From: a virus
Virus record (IMG/VR): IMGVR_UViG_3300031626_000012
Location: 1-29,615 of that record
Direction: 5' to 3' (one strand)
DNA: 29,615 nucleotides
In this document: in pieces, positions 6,952 through 15,320 of the stretch
Layout: every line of letters starts with the position of its first letter
Numbering within the stretch: position 1 is the stretch's first letter
Position numbers and translations under genes: made by a program
The notes under the pieces: model-generated
The model's input: only the letters and a program-made list of their open reading frames with translations
Told to the model about the DNA's origin: nothing
The model's database searches: none

Positions 6952-8099
6952 TGGCGTTTAGTTTAGCAGGATTTGGTGCAGGATTTGCCAGCAAAGCAAG
7001 TGATCGTATAGATGAAGAGCGTGTACGTTCAGAGAAGTTGCAAGACGAAGCACGTACAGTAGCTACACAACAACGCTTACGTAAACAAGCTAAGCGTGAT
7101 ACAGAAAAAGCTCTTGCGGAAGAGATGATCGGCACTTTAAAAATGTTAGGGTACAGTGATGCTAATGCAGCACAGATTGCCTCTAACGGTAAGGGTGCGG
7201 GTCAAATTGCTATTGATGCAGCCCAGAAAGGTTTGGCTAAAGGTGTTGACGCAAACACTATCTTTAATTTTTCTTCAGTATCCGGTGACGGTAGTGAGGC
7301 AGATCAAGAAGTAGTAAACAGTACGATTGAAGCAGCATCACCTAAAGATATTGGTGACTTAAACGCTACGTCAGACGCAGCTACTGCAAAGACAAATGAT
7401 GACGTGCTAACACGTGAGTTTGGTATTAATTTAGATGTGTGGAAAAACTTGTACGCAGAGCCAGAGAAGATTGAGACATCTTATAGTAGCAGGCTTGCTG
7501 TTATATCACAGAAGATTGCCCGTCCTACAAAAGACACAAATATAGATGCCCTCAAGGCTGAGCAAAAAAGTTTGTTAGCTGACTTGGCGACCATGAAGGA
7601 TGCAGAACGTGCAGAGGAAGGTACTACAACACCTAGCTTTACACTTGGTACTATCAGTGCTAACGTATCTGAAATTCGTAGGGGCGCATTAACTAAGTTT
7701 GGTTTTAAAATTGGCCTTGATGATTCCATTGAAAATCTAAATGATGGCAATCAACACCTTGCTGATGTAGCAAGCATGGAAATTTCATACCAACTTAACC
7801 AACGTAACTTAGGTATACAAGACCCTAACATGGCGAACACTTCTGCCGCTATTCGCAGTACCGCACTGTCCGGTTTAAAGAGTTACGGTTATGACATTGT
7901 AAATGATGAAGTAAAGGCAGCTAACATTATTAAGGTTCCTGAAGAGACTGACTTTGCAGATGCCGTAGCACAAGGTCAGTACAAAGCAGGTCAAGTTGTA
8001 CAAACTACTGGTAAAGATGGTGGGCCTATGTTAGTTGTGTATACAGGTGTAGAAGACTTTACAACAGGTATGCCGTTTATCGTACTTTCAGGTGGGTAA
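6951..8099 (+). CDS. Virion-type protein, probable internal or tail-associated protein
   Basis: A 382-residue protein with AGGAG seven bases before ATG 6951. The N-terminus is a short Gly/Ala/Phe stretch (FSLAGFGAGFASKAS), then a charged helix (about residues 18-65, RVRSEKLQDEARTVATQQRL) with coiled-coil character, an Ala/Gly-rich segment, and an alpha/beta C-terminal half with no motif I recognise. No signal peptide is expected in a cytoplasmically assembled virion, and none is seen. It sits between a conserved small structural-region protein and the 1124-residue protein, nine bases before the latter, like the set of internal virion proteins in T7-like phages. That comparison is of gene order and not of sequence. 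Confidence 0.7.
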   Translation: MAFSLAGFGAGFASKASDRIDEERVRSEKLQDEARTVATQQRLRKQAKRDTEKALAEEMIGTLKMLGYSDANAAQIASNGKGAGQIAIDAAQKGLAKGVDANTIFNFSSVSGDGSEADQEVVNSTIEAASPKDIGDLNATSDAATAKTNDDVLTREFGINLDVWKNLYAEPEKIETSYSSRLAVISQKIARPTKDTNIDALKAEQKSLLADLATMKDAERAEEGTTTPSFTLGTISANVSEIRRGALTKFGFKIGLDDSIENLNDGNQHLADVASMEISYQLNQRNLGIQDPNMANTSAAIRSTALSGLKSYGYDIVNDEVKAANIIKVPEETDFADAVAQGQYKAGQVVQTTGKDGGPMLVVYTGVEDFTTGMPFIVLSGG

Positions 8100-8107
8100 T
8101 ATTATCA

Positions 8108-11100
8108 ATGGCTGACAAAGCAAGTGTACTAGACTTTCTTAGTGGGTATAACCCTGAAGAGGAAGAACAGAAAACGACTGCTCAACCAGAGCAAACAGCA
8201 CCTTCCGCTGATAGTGAGAGTGTGCTTAACTTTTTAAACTCCTACACAGAGGAACCGTCCGTAAAACCAAATGAAGACGCAGACTTAGTTGCCCCACCTC
8301 AAGAGTTAGGTGACACGGATTGGATGGTTCCAGTTGCCGATGATCCTAACGATACCTATGTAGAGCCTGTGTACGAGTATGAAGCAGGTGAGCGTCTAGC
8401 GGATGTCAAGGATGGCATTACCCAGATGGATGAGTACATGGCTACACTAAGCGACACAGAACGTGAAGAGTTTGAGGCTACTATATCTGAATCTATTGCG
8501 TCTGGTAACGGTATGCGTGACGCTAACTTCATGGACGTAGCAATGTCTGCGCTTCCTACAAGTTGGTTGCTTGGCATGGGTAACTTCTTCCAAAAGGCTG
8601 GGGCTATAACAACTGACGGTATGGAATCCGCCTTTTCTAGTTTAAATGATTTAAGTCCATCTGCATTTGAAACACTTGCAAGTGCAGTGACACTTGGTAG
8701 ATACAAAATAGATGATCCATCAGAGCTTGCTAACTTTATTGCCGATGGCGCAGGTGCAGCAGGTGAGTTCCTAGAGACAGTACCTGCCATTGGTAACATC
8801 CAAGGTGCGATTAATACTGCCGTGTCTACAGGTGCTAAAGTTTCCGCTAATGGATTATCCCGTCAAGTAATACGTGAAGCTAAGGCTACAGCACAGGCAC
8901 AACGTAACAATCCCGGTGGTGCAAGACTTGCAACCATGCTTAACATTGATGAGGCACAGGCACGTGCTGCAGATGTAGCGGCAAAGAACCGTGACATTGC
9001 AGATGATCTTATCCTAGAGTTTGAGAATGCTACGGGTAAGACTATATCTGTACAGAAGGGTGACAACCTAGAGATAGACACAGACCTGTCACGTCAGGCT
9101 GGCCTTGATACTGCTGAAGAAATTACAGAACGTGATGGTGCTTTGTTTGACTTGGACTTAGGTGACGACATGATTACGTCACCCATACTAAAGCCTGAAA
9201 AGTTTAATGGTATTGTAGCACTCGCATCTGATTACAAGGCTAGGTTTCCTGACGATTGGGACTCAAGTAAAACTGTAATTGACAACTTGTTTGAGTTGAC
9301 AGTAAACAAAAAGCTTGTGCCAGAGCAAGACTTGTTGGATGAGTTGAATGGCTACGGCCTATCCTTTGAAGACTACGTATTAACTGTAGTAGGTTCTGGG
9401 TCACAGGCTGGTAAGGTTCTTAATAAGCTATCACAAATAAATAGAATAAAACCTAAGAGCGTAGCAGAGGCAGACGCAGCAAAACGTGCAGCAAGAGATG
9501 CTGGTGAGTTCCGTAAGTTTGTCATGCGTATAGAGAATGTACGTAGGGGTGGCCTTGTGTCACAGATTGCTACGGCATCTCGTAACATGATGTCAGGTGG
9601 AATACGTGCTCCTATGGAAAGCTTAGGCAACGTAATGGATGACGCTATATACGTAGCTGCAGAGGCAGGTATCATGGCGGGTACTAAGCGACTATTCTCC
9701 CGTGAGAACTGGTCAGATAGTTTCGCTAACATGCGGTACATGTTCTCTCGTCCTGACTTAGCTGAAGGTTACGGTGATTTAATACTAGAACAACCAGAAA
9801 TGGCTAAACAACTTGACGCAATGTATAACAACATCAATGAGATACAGGCACTCACTGGTAGAGGCGGTGGTGGTGCAGTAGATAAGATACTGTCTGAAGC
9901 AGAGGATGCAGTTAGCTTTCTTAATACGCCTAACCGTTGGCAGGAATACTTGATACGCCGTGGTCAATACTTTGGTGAGCTTGAACGTCTTGTTCGCCGG
10001 GAGTATAAGATAGACTTGATTGATACGCTAAACGCTGGCAAGTTAAAAGACTTAATGAATGATGCATCTTCCGTTAGACCGAAGGGTGCGCCAAGTTTTA
10101 CTGCACTTGTAGATGAGGCTGTCACTAAAGCCCTTGACGTTACATACGCTAAGCAACCTGAGATACCTGTATTCCGCAGTGTGTCCCAGTTTATTGTACG
10201 CAATGGCTTAACTGTAGCGATACCGTTTCCACGGTTTATGTTCAACAGCATGGAGCTTATGGGTCAGTACGCAGGTGGTGCATCTATACCACTCACACGT
10301 AAGATGTCTAGCTTAGTAACTGGTGGACGGGTAGGTGGTGGCCCACTTACCTCCAAGGACAGACAACGTATCACACGTAACATGATGGGTATGGCTGCAG
10401 TAGGTGCAGCTTACTACATTCGTAGTGCAGATGATGCCCCAGCAGACTTTGAACAAATAGCTGTAGGTGAAGATGCACAGATGGATACTACCGCTGTATA
10501 TCCTATGGCTCAATTCTTGTACCTTGGTGAGATGGTTAAACGTATGATTGCTGGTATATTTGAAGAACGGTTTGACATGCAAGAGTTTGTTGAACTGTTC
10601 ACAGGCAGTAACTTCCGTACAGGTGTAGGTAACTCTGTTATAGAAGAGATCGCACAGATGGCAGACGCTACTGACTTGACTTCGGGTGAGGCAGCGGGAC
10701 GTGCCGTAGGCAGAACGCTAGGTAACTGGTTAGGTACATGGGCTGTACCCTTGGGTCAGATCATTGATGCTGAACGTGCAACAGGTGTACGTGGCTCAGA
10801 GTTCAAGGACGTATCCACTGACCCTACCCTTAGCTTCACTGGTACACTAGGTAAAGAAGTTACACGTAGTCTCAAGCAGCGTGGTATTGGTGTGTCACCA
10901 GAAGAAGATGCCGCTGCACCACGTCAGGAGTATCCATTCTACTCTGAAGGTAAGGAACGTTTGTACCCTTGGATGAAGTTTGGTGGTCTTACCATTACGA
11001 ATAAGCCAGACGAAGAAGGTGAGTACCTTAAACGACTAGGCTTTAATTGGAGAGACTTTGGTAGCCGTAGTAAAGTACCAAGTATCAAACGCTTTGAACA

Positions 11101-11482
11101 GAGTATGGTCAATGGTTTCATGCCTACTCTGGTTGATGTTGCACAGGATCAAGAGGTCCGATTGCGTAGTGAGTATCGCAGTGCGTCAGATAAAGTAAAA
11201 GAAACATTTACTGAAGAAGAGTTCGTTACCAATAAGCTACGCCCACTTGTGTCTGCTCAACTACGTAAGTTTAAAACTAAGATACGTGACGGTGCAATTG
11301 CACAAGGTGATGCCTATGCTAGAGCAATGACTAAGTATCGTAGAGTAGCGCCAGACTATCGTAGGTTAGCTACTACAGATTTTGTAGATAGATACGGTAA
11401 ATCACCCGACCCTATGGATGAAGGTGACTTGAACGTTTTAATAAAAATAGCTGAAGGATACAGAGAATCCTTTAGTCAATAA
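8108..11482 (+). CDS. Very large virion-type protein (probable internal/ejection protein)
   Basis: A 1124-residue protein, the largest in the window and the last of the plus-strand block. The acidic N-terminus holds a duplicated short motif, SVLDFLSGY (residues 6-14) and SVLNFLNSY (38-46), 32 residues apart. The body is mostly helical, with Ala/Gly-rich amphipathic stretches (ADGAGAAGEFLETVP), a basic, hydrophobic stretch at about 695-735 (VAIPFPRFMFNSMELMGQYAGG), and a likely membrane-active helix (MMGMAAVGAAYYI). The C-terminal 100 residues are very basic. Size, position and helical character recall the largest ejection protein of T7-like phages (gp16), but no lytic transglycosylase motif was found. 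A terminator follows five bases after its stop. Confidence 0.75.
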   Translation: MADKASVLDFLSGYNPEEEEQKTTAQPEQTAPSADSESVLNFLNSYTEEPSVKPNEDADLVAPPQELGDTDWMVPVADDPNDTYVEPVYEYEAGERLADVKDGITQMDEYMATLSDTEREEFEATISESIASGNGMRDANFMDVAMSALPTSWLLGMGNFFQKAGAITTDGMESAFSSLNDLSPSAFETLASAVTLGRYKIDDPSELANFIADGAGAAGEFLETVPAIGNIQGAINTAVSTGAKVSANGLSRQVIREAKATAQAQRNNPGGARLATMLNIDEAQARAADVAAKNRDIADDLILEFENATGKTISVQKGDNLEIDTDLSRQAGLDTAEEITERDGALFDLDLGDDMITSPILKPEKFNGIVALASDYKARFPDDWDSSKTVIDNLFELTVNKKLVPEQDLLDELNGYGLSFEDYVLTVVGSGSQAGKVLNKLSQINRIKPKSVAEADAAKRAARDAGEFRKFVMRIENVRRGGLVSQIATASRNMMSGGIRAPMESLGNVMDDAIYVAAEAGIMAGTKRLFSRENWSDSFANMRYMFSRPDLAEGYGDLILEQPEMAKQLDAMYNNINEIQALTGRGGGGAVDKILSEAEDAVSFLNTPNRWQEYLIRRGQYFGELERLVRREYKIDLIDTLNAGKLKDLMNDASSVRPKGAPSFTALVDEAVTKALDVTYAKQPEIPVFRSVSQFIVRNGLTVAIPFPRFMFNSMELMGQYAGGASIPLTRKMSSLVTGGRVGGGPLTSKDRQRITRNMMGMAAVGAAYYIRSADDAPADFEQIAVGEDAQMDTTAVYPMAQFLYLGEMVKRMIAGIFEERFDMQEFVELFTGSNFRTGVGNSVIEEIAQMADATDLTSGEAAGRAVGRTLGNWLGTWAVPLGQIIDAERATGVRGSEFKDVSTDPTLSFTGTLGKEVTRSLKQRGIGVSPEEDAAAPRQEYPFYSEGKERLYPWMKFGGLTITNKPDEEGEYLKRLGFNWRDFGSRSKVPSIKRFEQSMVNGFMPTLVDVAQDQEVRLRSEYRSASDKVKETFTEEEFVTNKLRPLVSAQLRKFKTKIRDGAIAQGDAYARAMTKYRRVAPDYRRLATTDFVDRYGKSPDPMDEGDLNVLIKIAEGYRESFSQ

Positions 11483-11486
11483 GAAA

Positions 11487-11514
11487 AGGGGGCCTTAACA
11501 GCCCCCTCTTTTTT
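11487..11514 (+). terminator. Rho-independent terminator between converging gene blocks
   Basis: A 7-base-pair stem, AGGGGGC (11487-11493) with GCCCCCT (11501-11507), encloses a 7-base loop and is followed by C and six Ts (11509-11514). It lies four bases after the stop of the 1124-residue gene. On the minus strand the same stem is followed by four Ts (11484-11487), so it may also stop leftward transcripts, which end with mazG at 11537, though less efficiently. Confidence 0.9.
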
Positions 11515-11536
11515 GTCTATCGTTAACTTCGTTACA

Positions 11537-11866
11537 CTATCGTGTATCCCCTGATCCGCCTATCGTGCCTGCCTTCTTACGCATTGATAACTTCTTCTCA
11601 TTCTGTGAAGCTATCATACCCAGTGTAAGGTTGAGGTCAGTAGCAAGTGCAGCACAGTACCATAGTACATCACCAATCTCACTGGCTATCTGTTCTCGCC
11701 AATCTTCTGGCCTACCTTCAGGTCCATCACGTATAAGCTTCTTGACTTTGTTTGCTACTTCACCTGCCTCACCTGCTAACCCTAGTGCAGGGTACAGGAT
11801 ACGATGTTCGTCAGGGTAGATTGCAGTCTGGGTTGCCATACGCTGGTATGCATTAAAATCTGACAT
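11537..11866 (-). CDS. mazG: MazG-type nucleotide pyrophosphohydrolase
   Basis: A 109-residue all-helical enzyme that hydrolyses nucleoside triphosphates, or related nucleotides, to monophosphate and pyrophosphate. The metal-binding signature ExxE...ExxD is present: E33-A-G-E36 in GLAGEAGEVANK and E63-I-G-D66 in EIGDVLWY. I chose ATG at 11866 (MSDFNAYQRMATQTAIYP), which matches the usual family N-terminus and has AAAGGAG ten bases upstream; a start at 11914 would overlap the upstream gene. In marine phages MazG is often found with nucleotide-metabolism genes and has been proposed to remove damaged or signalling nucleotides. Here it closes the leftward operon that also holds RNR, glutaredoxin and ThyX. 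Confidence 0.9.
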   Translation of the reverse strand: MSDFNAYQRMATQTAIYPDEHRILYPALGLAGEAGEVANKVKKLIRDGPEGRPEDWREQIASEIGDVLWYCAALATDLNLTLGMIASQNEKKLSMRKKAGTIGGSGDTR

Positions 11867-11867
11867 G

Positions 11868-12110
11868 CTATACTTCTCCTTTAGGAACTGTGTTGCTTCT
11901 TGTTCTAAGCTCATGCTCTTTGACTCTCTTTAAATTGTCATAGAAGGCTCTGTCGAACCCCCTATTCCACTCACGATACTGCATTGTATCATCACTGAAC
12001 GGGTTCTCCATACGTCCATGCTTAAAGCAATCGTACCCCATTTGATGTTGTACCCTTAGTGGGGCATCGTACTTGCCCAGCCCACGTTGTGATCTTGACT
12101 TCTTGATCAT
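11868..12110 (-). CDS. Rmf/CrpP-like small protein
   Basis: An 80-residue basic protein with AAGGAG before its ATG. Residues 20-60 read as G25-x-x-x-F-x-x-G, then ENPF, then MQYREWNRGFDRAF. The order Gly, NP, Trp, Gly-Phe resembles the core of ribosome modulation factor and of related small phage and plasmid proteins (CrpP-type). Rmf binds the 30S subunit and promotes inactive 100S ribosome dimers; whether this phage version acts on ribosomes is unknown. It has no membrane segment. It lies two bases upstream of the preferred mazG start, and the mazG ribosome binding site lies within its last codons. The family call is from motif spacing only. Confidence 0.65.
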   Translation of the reverse strand: MIKKSRSQRGLGKYDAPLRVQHQMGYDCFKHGRMENPFSDDTMQYREWNRGFDRAFYDNLKRVKEHELRTRSNTVPKGEV

Positions 12111-12122
12111 TGGATAATCTCC

Positions 12123-12566
12123 TTATGCTACGTTAATGAGTTGCGCTTCTTTGTATGGTACGTGGTAGAACTGTTCCCCTTCATAGATGTTTCGTCCACT
12201 TGCTTCTTTTAGTTTATCGTCTGTAAGCTGCTTGCTGTCAATGCACCATGCCTTAGACATGTCACCACTGAATATGTAGAACTTCAAGTCAGTTCCTGCA
12301 TGTTTATCTAACAAACGTTTCTTACGTTCTGGTATACGTATCTCTGCCCAGTGGGTAGGCCACTCACCTTTCCATGCAGTCTTGACTTCCGCCTCACTGA
12401 AGTAAGTAGTGCTGTCCTTCTGTGTAACTATGTCTGCGTCATACGACTCTGTGCTATCAACAACTTCATGCCCACCCTTTACGAGGTGAGCAATCAGTGT
12501 GTCTTTTGCTACGCCATCATACTTGCCGTATAGATTGCGAGAGAAGGGTTTACGATATGCAGCCAT
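12123..12566 (-). CDS. PD-(D/E)XK nuclease-like protein
   Basis: A 147-residue protein with the layout of a small restriction-fold nuclease: a basic N-terminal helix (TLIAHLVKGGHEVV), then D45 in SYDADIVTQK, then E60-V-K62 in FSEAEVKTAW, giving the D...ExK triad, followed by WPTHWAEIRIPERKKRLLDK and a core strand (LKFYIFSGDMSKAWCID). The region after the ExK motif, with Trp, Ile-Arg and Glu-Arg-Lys, is strongly conserved in similar marine phage proteins as I recall them. The usual role of such proteins is cleavage of DNA, but no substrate can be read from the sequence. It is the second PD-(D/E)XK-type protein of the leftward operon after those at 15667 and 16116. Confidence 0.7.
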   Translation of the reverse strand: MAAYRKPFSRNLYGKYDGVAKDTLIAHLVKGGHEVVDSTESYDADIVTQKDSTTYFSEAEVKTAWKGEWPTHWAEIRIPERKKRLLDKHAGTDLKFYIFSGDMSKAWCIDSKQLTDDKLKEASGRNIYEGEQFYHVPYKEAQLINVA

Positions 12567-12571
12567 GAGTA

Positions 12572-12781
12572 TTACTCCGATTCTGTTGTAAAGGTTTCTG
12601 TTGATAGTTCTTCCTTGAGTTTAGCTACAAGCATGTTGTTCATTACTTCCATGCCTTGCAGTTGATACTTCAACTGTGTTTGCGTATTGTTGTTGTACGT
12701 AATCTCAGTTAAGATTTGTTTTTGTATATCCGTAAAGCTATCTGTCTCGTACTCTACCTCATCAAGTGTAAGTGTTGCCAT
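12572..12781 (-). CDS. Small DUF6447-like protein (second copy)
   Basis: A 69-residue acidic protein, AAGGAG eight bases before ATG. The N-terminus, LTLDEVEYETDSFTDIQKQ, follows the same pattern as ITVNDIEYLVEDMTDEQK of the protein at 192-425: a short strand ending in (V/I)EY, an acidic turn, then a helix starting D-x-Q-K. The remainder is a helical hairpin (MEVMNNMLVAKLKEEL). The two are diverged but probably related. Neither has a known function. It lies between glutaredoxin and the PD-(D/E)XK protein in a tightly packed operon. Confidence 0.7.
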   Translation of the reverse strand: MATLTLDEVEYETDSFTDIQKQILTEITYNNNTQTQLKYQLQGMEVMNNMLVAKLKEELSTETFTTESE

Positions 12782-12782
12782 T

Positions 12783-13013
12783 TTATTTCTCCTTCAAATG
12801 TTCTACTAGATCAGTGTATCCACCGATATGTTTACCCGCACCATCAAAGATTTGAGGGACGGTCTTTATCTGTGCCAGTTTCAGCAAGGATAATACCCAC
12901 TTACTACTGGCACTGTCAACGGAGTACTCAACGTATGAGTACCCCTTATTTTTTAGCACAGCCTTTGCCGTATCGCAGAAGTTACACTGTGACCTGCCTA
13001 TAACAACATACAT
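12783..13013 (-). CDS. Glutaredoxin (NrdH/Grx-like)
   Basis: A 76-residue thioredoxin-fold protein. The redox motif is C-N-F-C (residues 11-14, SQCNFCDTAK), the cis-proline is in TVPQIF, and a glycine pair binds the backbone (HIGGYTDL). It would reduce disulfides, most likely those formed in ribonucleotide reductase during turnover: its ATG overlaps the RNR stop codon as TGATG, so the two are translationally coupled. The CxxC middle residues differ from both CPYC of classical glutaredoxins and CVQC/CMQC of NrdH. Length is normal for the short phage glutaredoxins. Confidence 0.92.
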   Translation of the reverse strand: MYVVIGRSQCNFCDTAKAVLKNKGYSYVEYSVDSASSKWVLSLLKLAQIKTVPQIFDGAGKHIGGYTDLVEHLKEK

Positions 13014-14920
13014 CAGGTTAAGTCCACGATCTCACAAGCATCACCGCTACATGCTAACGTCTGCATAGCATTGGTGTTGTCCTCTATCTCGTAGTCAGAT
13101 AGCTTACCCCAATCAATCTTGCTAGGCATACAGGACAGTAACATATTATAGTCTGACTTACCACACTCTTGATAGGGTGCCTGCTGATATGTATGGTCTG
13201 AGTGTGGCAAGAAAGACACACCTGACATCTCGTCGAAGTGTTCGTATACAAATGCACCTACTGCCATCCACTCACTGTCCAATACAGTGCATGTAATACT
13301 TGGCTTGTGTTCACACCAGTGTCGTTGATACGCAAGCCATGTCTCTAGCTGTTCGATTGCGGATAGGTCATTACGTGTTACCGACTTAGGTGGTGACTTC
13401 ACAGGGAAGCTGAACACTGTAGTAGTGTCACCCTTCATCACACATGGTGAGTTAGGTACGCCTTGATCCTTCATAAACTGTGTCAAGCTATCCTTGTTGT
13501 CACCCCTTACGGTACGTATGTAATAGTCACTGTGTCTGGCGTGTATCCCAGAGGCACTGTCAACCAGTTGTGATACGGTGCCGGAAGGTTTAACGCAAGT
13601 AATAGCAGTACTACGAGGGATGCCAAGCTTGTCAGCCCAGATAGAGTTAGTAGCCACAGCAATTTGACGAAGGTGTTCAAGTGTGCTGTCTAGTCCCTTG
13701 TTCTTAGATGTAGTCAATGGGTTGTCCATGATGCCTGTAAGTGACACACCCAACAACCGTTCTTCCTCTGTGTTCTTTGTCCATATCTTACGTAGGTAAG
13801 GAAACCGGATCATGGTAGATTGTATTGTACCCAAGATCGTAGCCAGCTTAACTTTTTCTGATAGACTTTCCAATGTATCGGTAGAGCGTACAACACACTC
13901 TGTTAAGTTACAGAACTGATATGGACGTAAAATTATTTCGCTGCAAGGATTTGTGCCAAACTCAAAGTTGGGGTCACGCCGACCATACTTAGCTGCCTGT
14001 TTCTTGGATGCCTCACGGTTGAAGATGCCACGTTCACCTGACTTGGACTCAACCAATGATAGCCACTCACGCATGAATGTTTCCATGTCTGGCTTCTCAG
14101 TATACGACACAGAGTTATTTGATAGCGCCCTGTGTGGTGCATTGTCCCACCACTGACCTGACTTAGCGTGACGCATACGATCATCACTAAGATTGCTCAA
14201 TGAAATCATGGCACTACGGCGTACACCACCTACTACAACTACCTGACCAATGAAGCACATAAGATCGTGACACTCAAGTGACGATAGCTTACGCCCTTGT
14301 GCAGCCTTGAATGTAGATACAGCAAAGTTAAACAACTCAATCAATGGTGCAGGACCAGATGCCCTACCACCAAACGTTTTAAGTCTTGCACCTGCAGGAC
14401 GAATACGTGTAACGTCCCACTTAGGAATTTCACCAGCCCATAGGAGTGCAAGAACTTGACGGAACCCTTTAGCCCACCCTTCCTTACTGTCCTTAACGAC
14501 AATGACAGACTCACTCTCGAAGAGTTGAGGCACATCTGGGAGCTTACTGATGAACTGTCGCTCAACACTGAAGCCTACACCAGTGCCGCAGAGAAGGATG
14601 TACATAGCCTCATCGAATGACTTGGGGTCATCGACAGGTAAGTACGAACAGTTGTACCCTGCCGTGTTGTCACGGTCTAGGGCTGGTCCCGCTGTCATCA
14701 TTGCTCTCATAGATGGCATAAGGTTCAGGCTAAGGATAGCGTCCTCAATCTCTTTTGCAATTGCGATTGTGTCAATGTCCAGTGCTCTACGTACTACGTT
14801 ATCCATGTAACGTCCTACTGTCTCAGGCCATGACTCTCTGCGTCCCTCACTCTCAAGCCACCTAGCATAGCGAGAGGTATGAATGAACGCTTGGTAATCG
14901 GTAGGTAAATAATTGTTCAT
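13013..14920 (-). CDS. nrdJ: Class II (adenosylcobalamin-dependent) ribonucleotide reductase, monomeric type
   Basis: A 635-residue enzyme reducing ribonucleoside triphosphates (or diphosphates) to deoxynucleotides with coenzyme B12. The catalytic loop NPCSE is at 324-328, giving thiyl-radical Cys326 and Glu328. Cys91 (NCSYL) and Cys337 (QFCNL) fit the reducible pair; Cys337 lies 11 residues after the catalytic Cys, as in the Lactobacillus leichmannii enzyme (C408/C419). The C-terminus ends ACSGDACEIVDLT, a Cx4C relay pair (624/629) as in the monomeric class. The nucleotide-binding PSGTVSQL motif is also present. It is about 100 residues shorter than the Lactobacillus enzyme. Being B12-dependent and oxygen-tolerant, it relies on host cobalamin. 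It is followed by glutaredoxin and preceded by a 52-residue gene. Confidence 0.95.
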   Translation of the reverse strand: MNNYLPTDYQAFIHTSRYARWLESEGRRESWPETVGRYMDNVVRRALDIDTIAIAKEIEDAILSLNLMPSMRAMMTAGPALDRDNTAGYNCSYLPVDDPKSFDEAMYILLCGTGVGFSVERQFISKLPDVPQLFESESVIVVKDSKEGWAKGFRQVLALLWAGEIPKWDVTRIRPAGARLKTFGGRASGPAPLIELFNFAVSTFKAAQGRKLSSLECHDLMCFIGQVVVVGGVRRSAMISLSNLSDDRMRHAKSGQWWDNAPHRALSNNSVSYTEKPDMETFMREWLSLVESKSGERGIFNREASKKQAAKYGRRDPNFEFGTNPCSEIILRPYQFCNLTECVVRSTDTLESLSEKVKLATILGTIQSTMIRFPYLRKIWTKNTEEERLLGVSLTGIMDNPLTTSKNKGLDSTLEHLRQIAVATNSIWADKLGIPRSTAITCVKPSGTVSQLVDSASGIHARHSDYYIRTVRGDNKDSLTQFMKDQGVPNSPCVMKGDTTTVFSFPVKSPPKSVTRNDLSAIEQLETWLAYQRHWCEHKPSITCTVLDSEWMAVGAFVYEHFDEMSGVSFLPHSDHTYQQAPYQECGKSDYNMLLSCMPSKIDWGKLSDYEIEDNTNAMQTLACSGDACEIVDLT

Positions 14921-14927
14921 GTGTATA

Positions 14928-15086
14928 CTACTCCGTTAATATTTTAATTGATTTGATTGACATACCGTCAATGTCGTATATGTATTCCTGTAATGCATCT
15001 CGTACTTCATCGTCAAGCAATCCATCTACAGGCATTTGATACTCGTCTTCATCTATGTCAAGGGTTAAGAATACTTTAACTATCAT
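14928..15086 (-). CDS. Short acidic protein, unknown (52 residues)
   Basis: An open frame of 52 codons, from ATG at 15086 to TAG at 14928. It fills most of the gap between DUF3310 and RNR, overlapping the DUF3310 stop by 11 bases and ending eight bases before the RNR start. The product is acidic (DIDEDEYQMPVDGLLDDEV), with likely beta-alpha-beta order: a first strand IVKVFLTLDI, a helix DEVRDALQEYIYD, and a last strand MSIKSIKILTE. The last codons hold the RNR ribosome binding site (CGGAG). No family recognised. Overlap and codon pattern support it being real. Confidence 0.7.
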   Translation of the reverse strand: MIVKVFLTLDIDEDEYQMPVDGLLDDEVRDALQEYIYDIDGMSIKSIKILTE

Positions 15087-15306
15087 CTTGTGCCTCAATG
15101 AGTCTGTTAAGATACCAATGTGCTTTCTTCAAGTCCTCTACACCATTCTTATATTTGTATCGCCACAAATACTTTAGGATGTTTCCTTGTAGGTAACTCT
15201 CGAAACCCTCTGAACCTGTTGCTGCACGAATGGCATCTACACATTCAATGCCTGCAAAGTTGTAGTGTGCAGGTGAGTTCACCATGTCTGGCTCAAGCTC
15301 TTTCAT
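15076..15306 (-). CDS. DUF3310 protein
   Basis: A 76-residue protein with the full DUF3310 (SaV-like) signature: VNSPAHY at residues 9-15, then GIECVDAIRAATG, then YLQGNILKYLWRYKYKNG and ALKKAHWYLNRLI-type ending (EDLKKAHWYLNRLI). It is widespread in phages, often near replication or nucleotide-metabolism genes; its function is not established. The preferred start ATG 15306 has GGGAGG upstream. It overlaps the 52-residue gene by 11 bases. Confidence 0.92.
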   Translation of the reverse strand: MKELEPDMVNSPAHYNFAGIECVDAIRAATGSEGFESYLQGNILKYLWRYKYKNGVEDLKKAHWYLNRLIEAQDDS

Positions 15307-15320
15307 ATTACGTACCCTCC

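Noticed and set aside
1-11482. Search for terminase, portal or capsid genes
   Set aside because: No terminase ATPase or capsid motif was found among the plus-strand products; these genes probably lie to the left of the window.
13933-14187. An open frame of 84 codons within the RNR gene on the same strand
   Set aside because: It is a shadow frame inside a gene with all catalytic motifs, lacks a good ribosome binding site, and shows no recognisable protein features.
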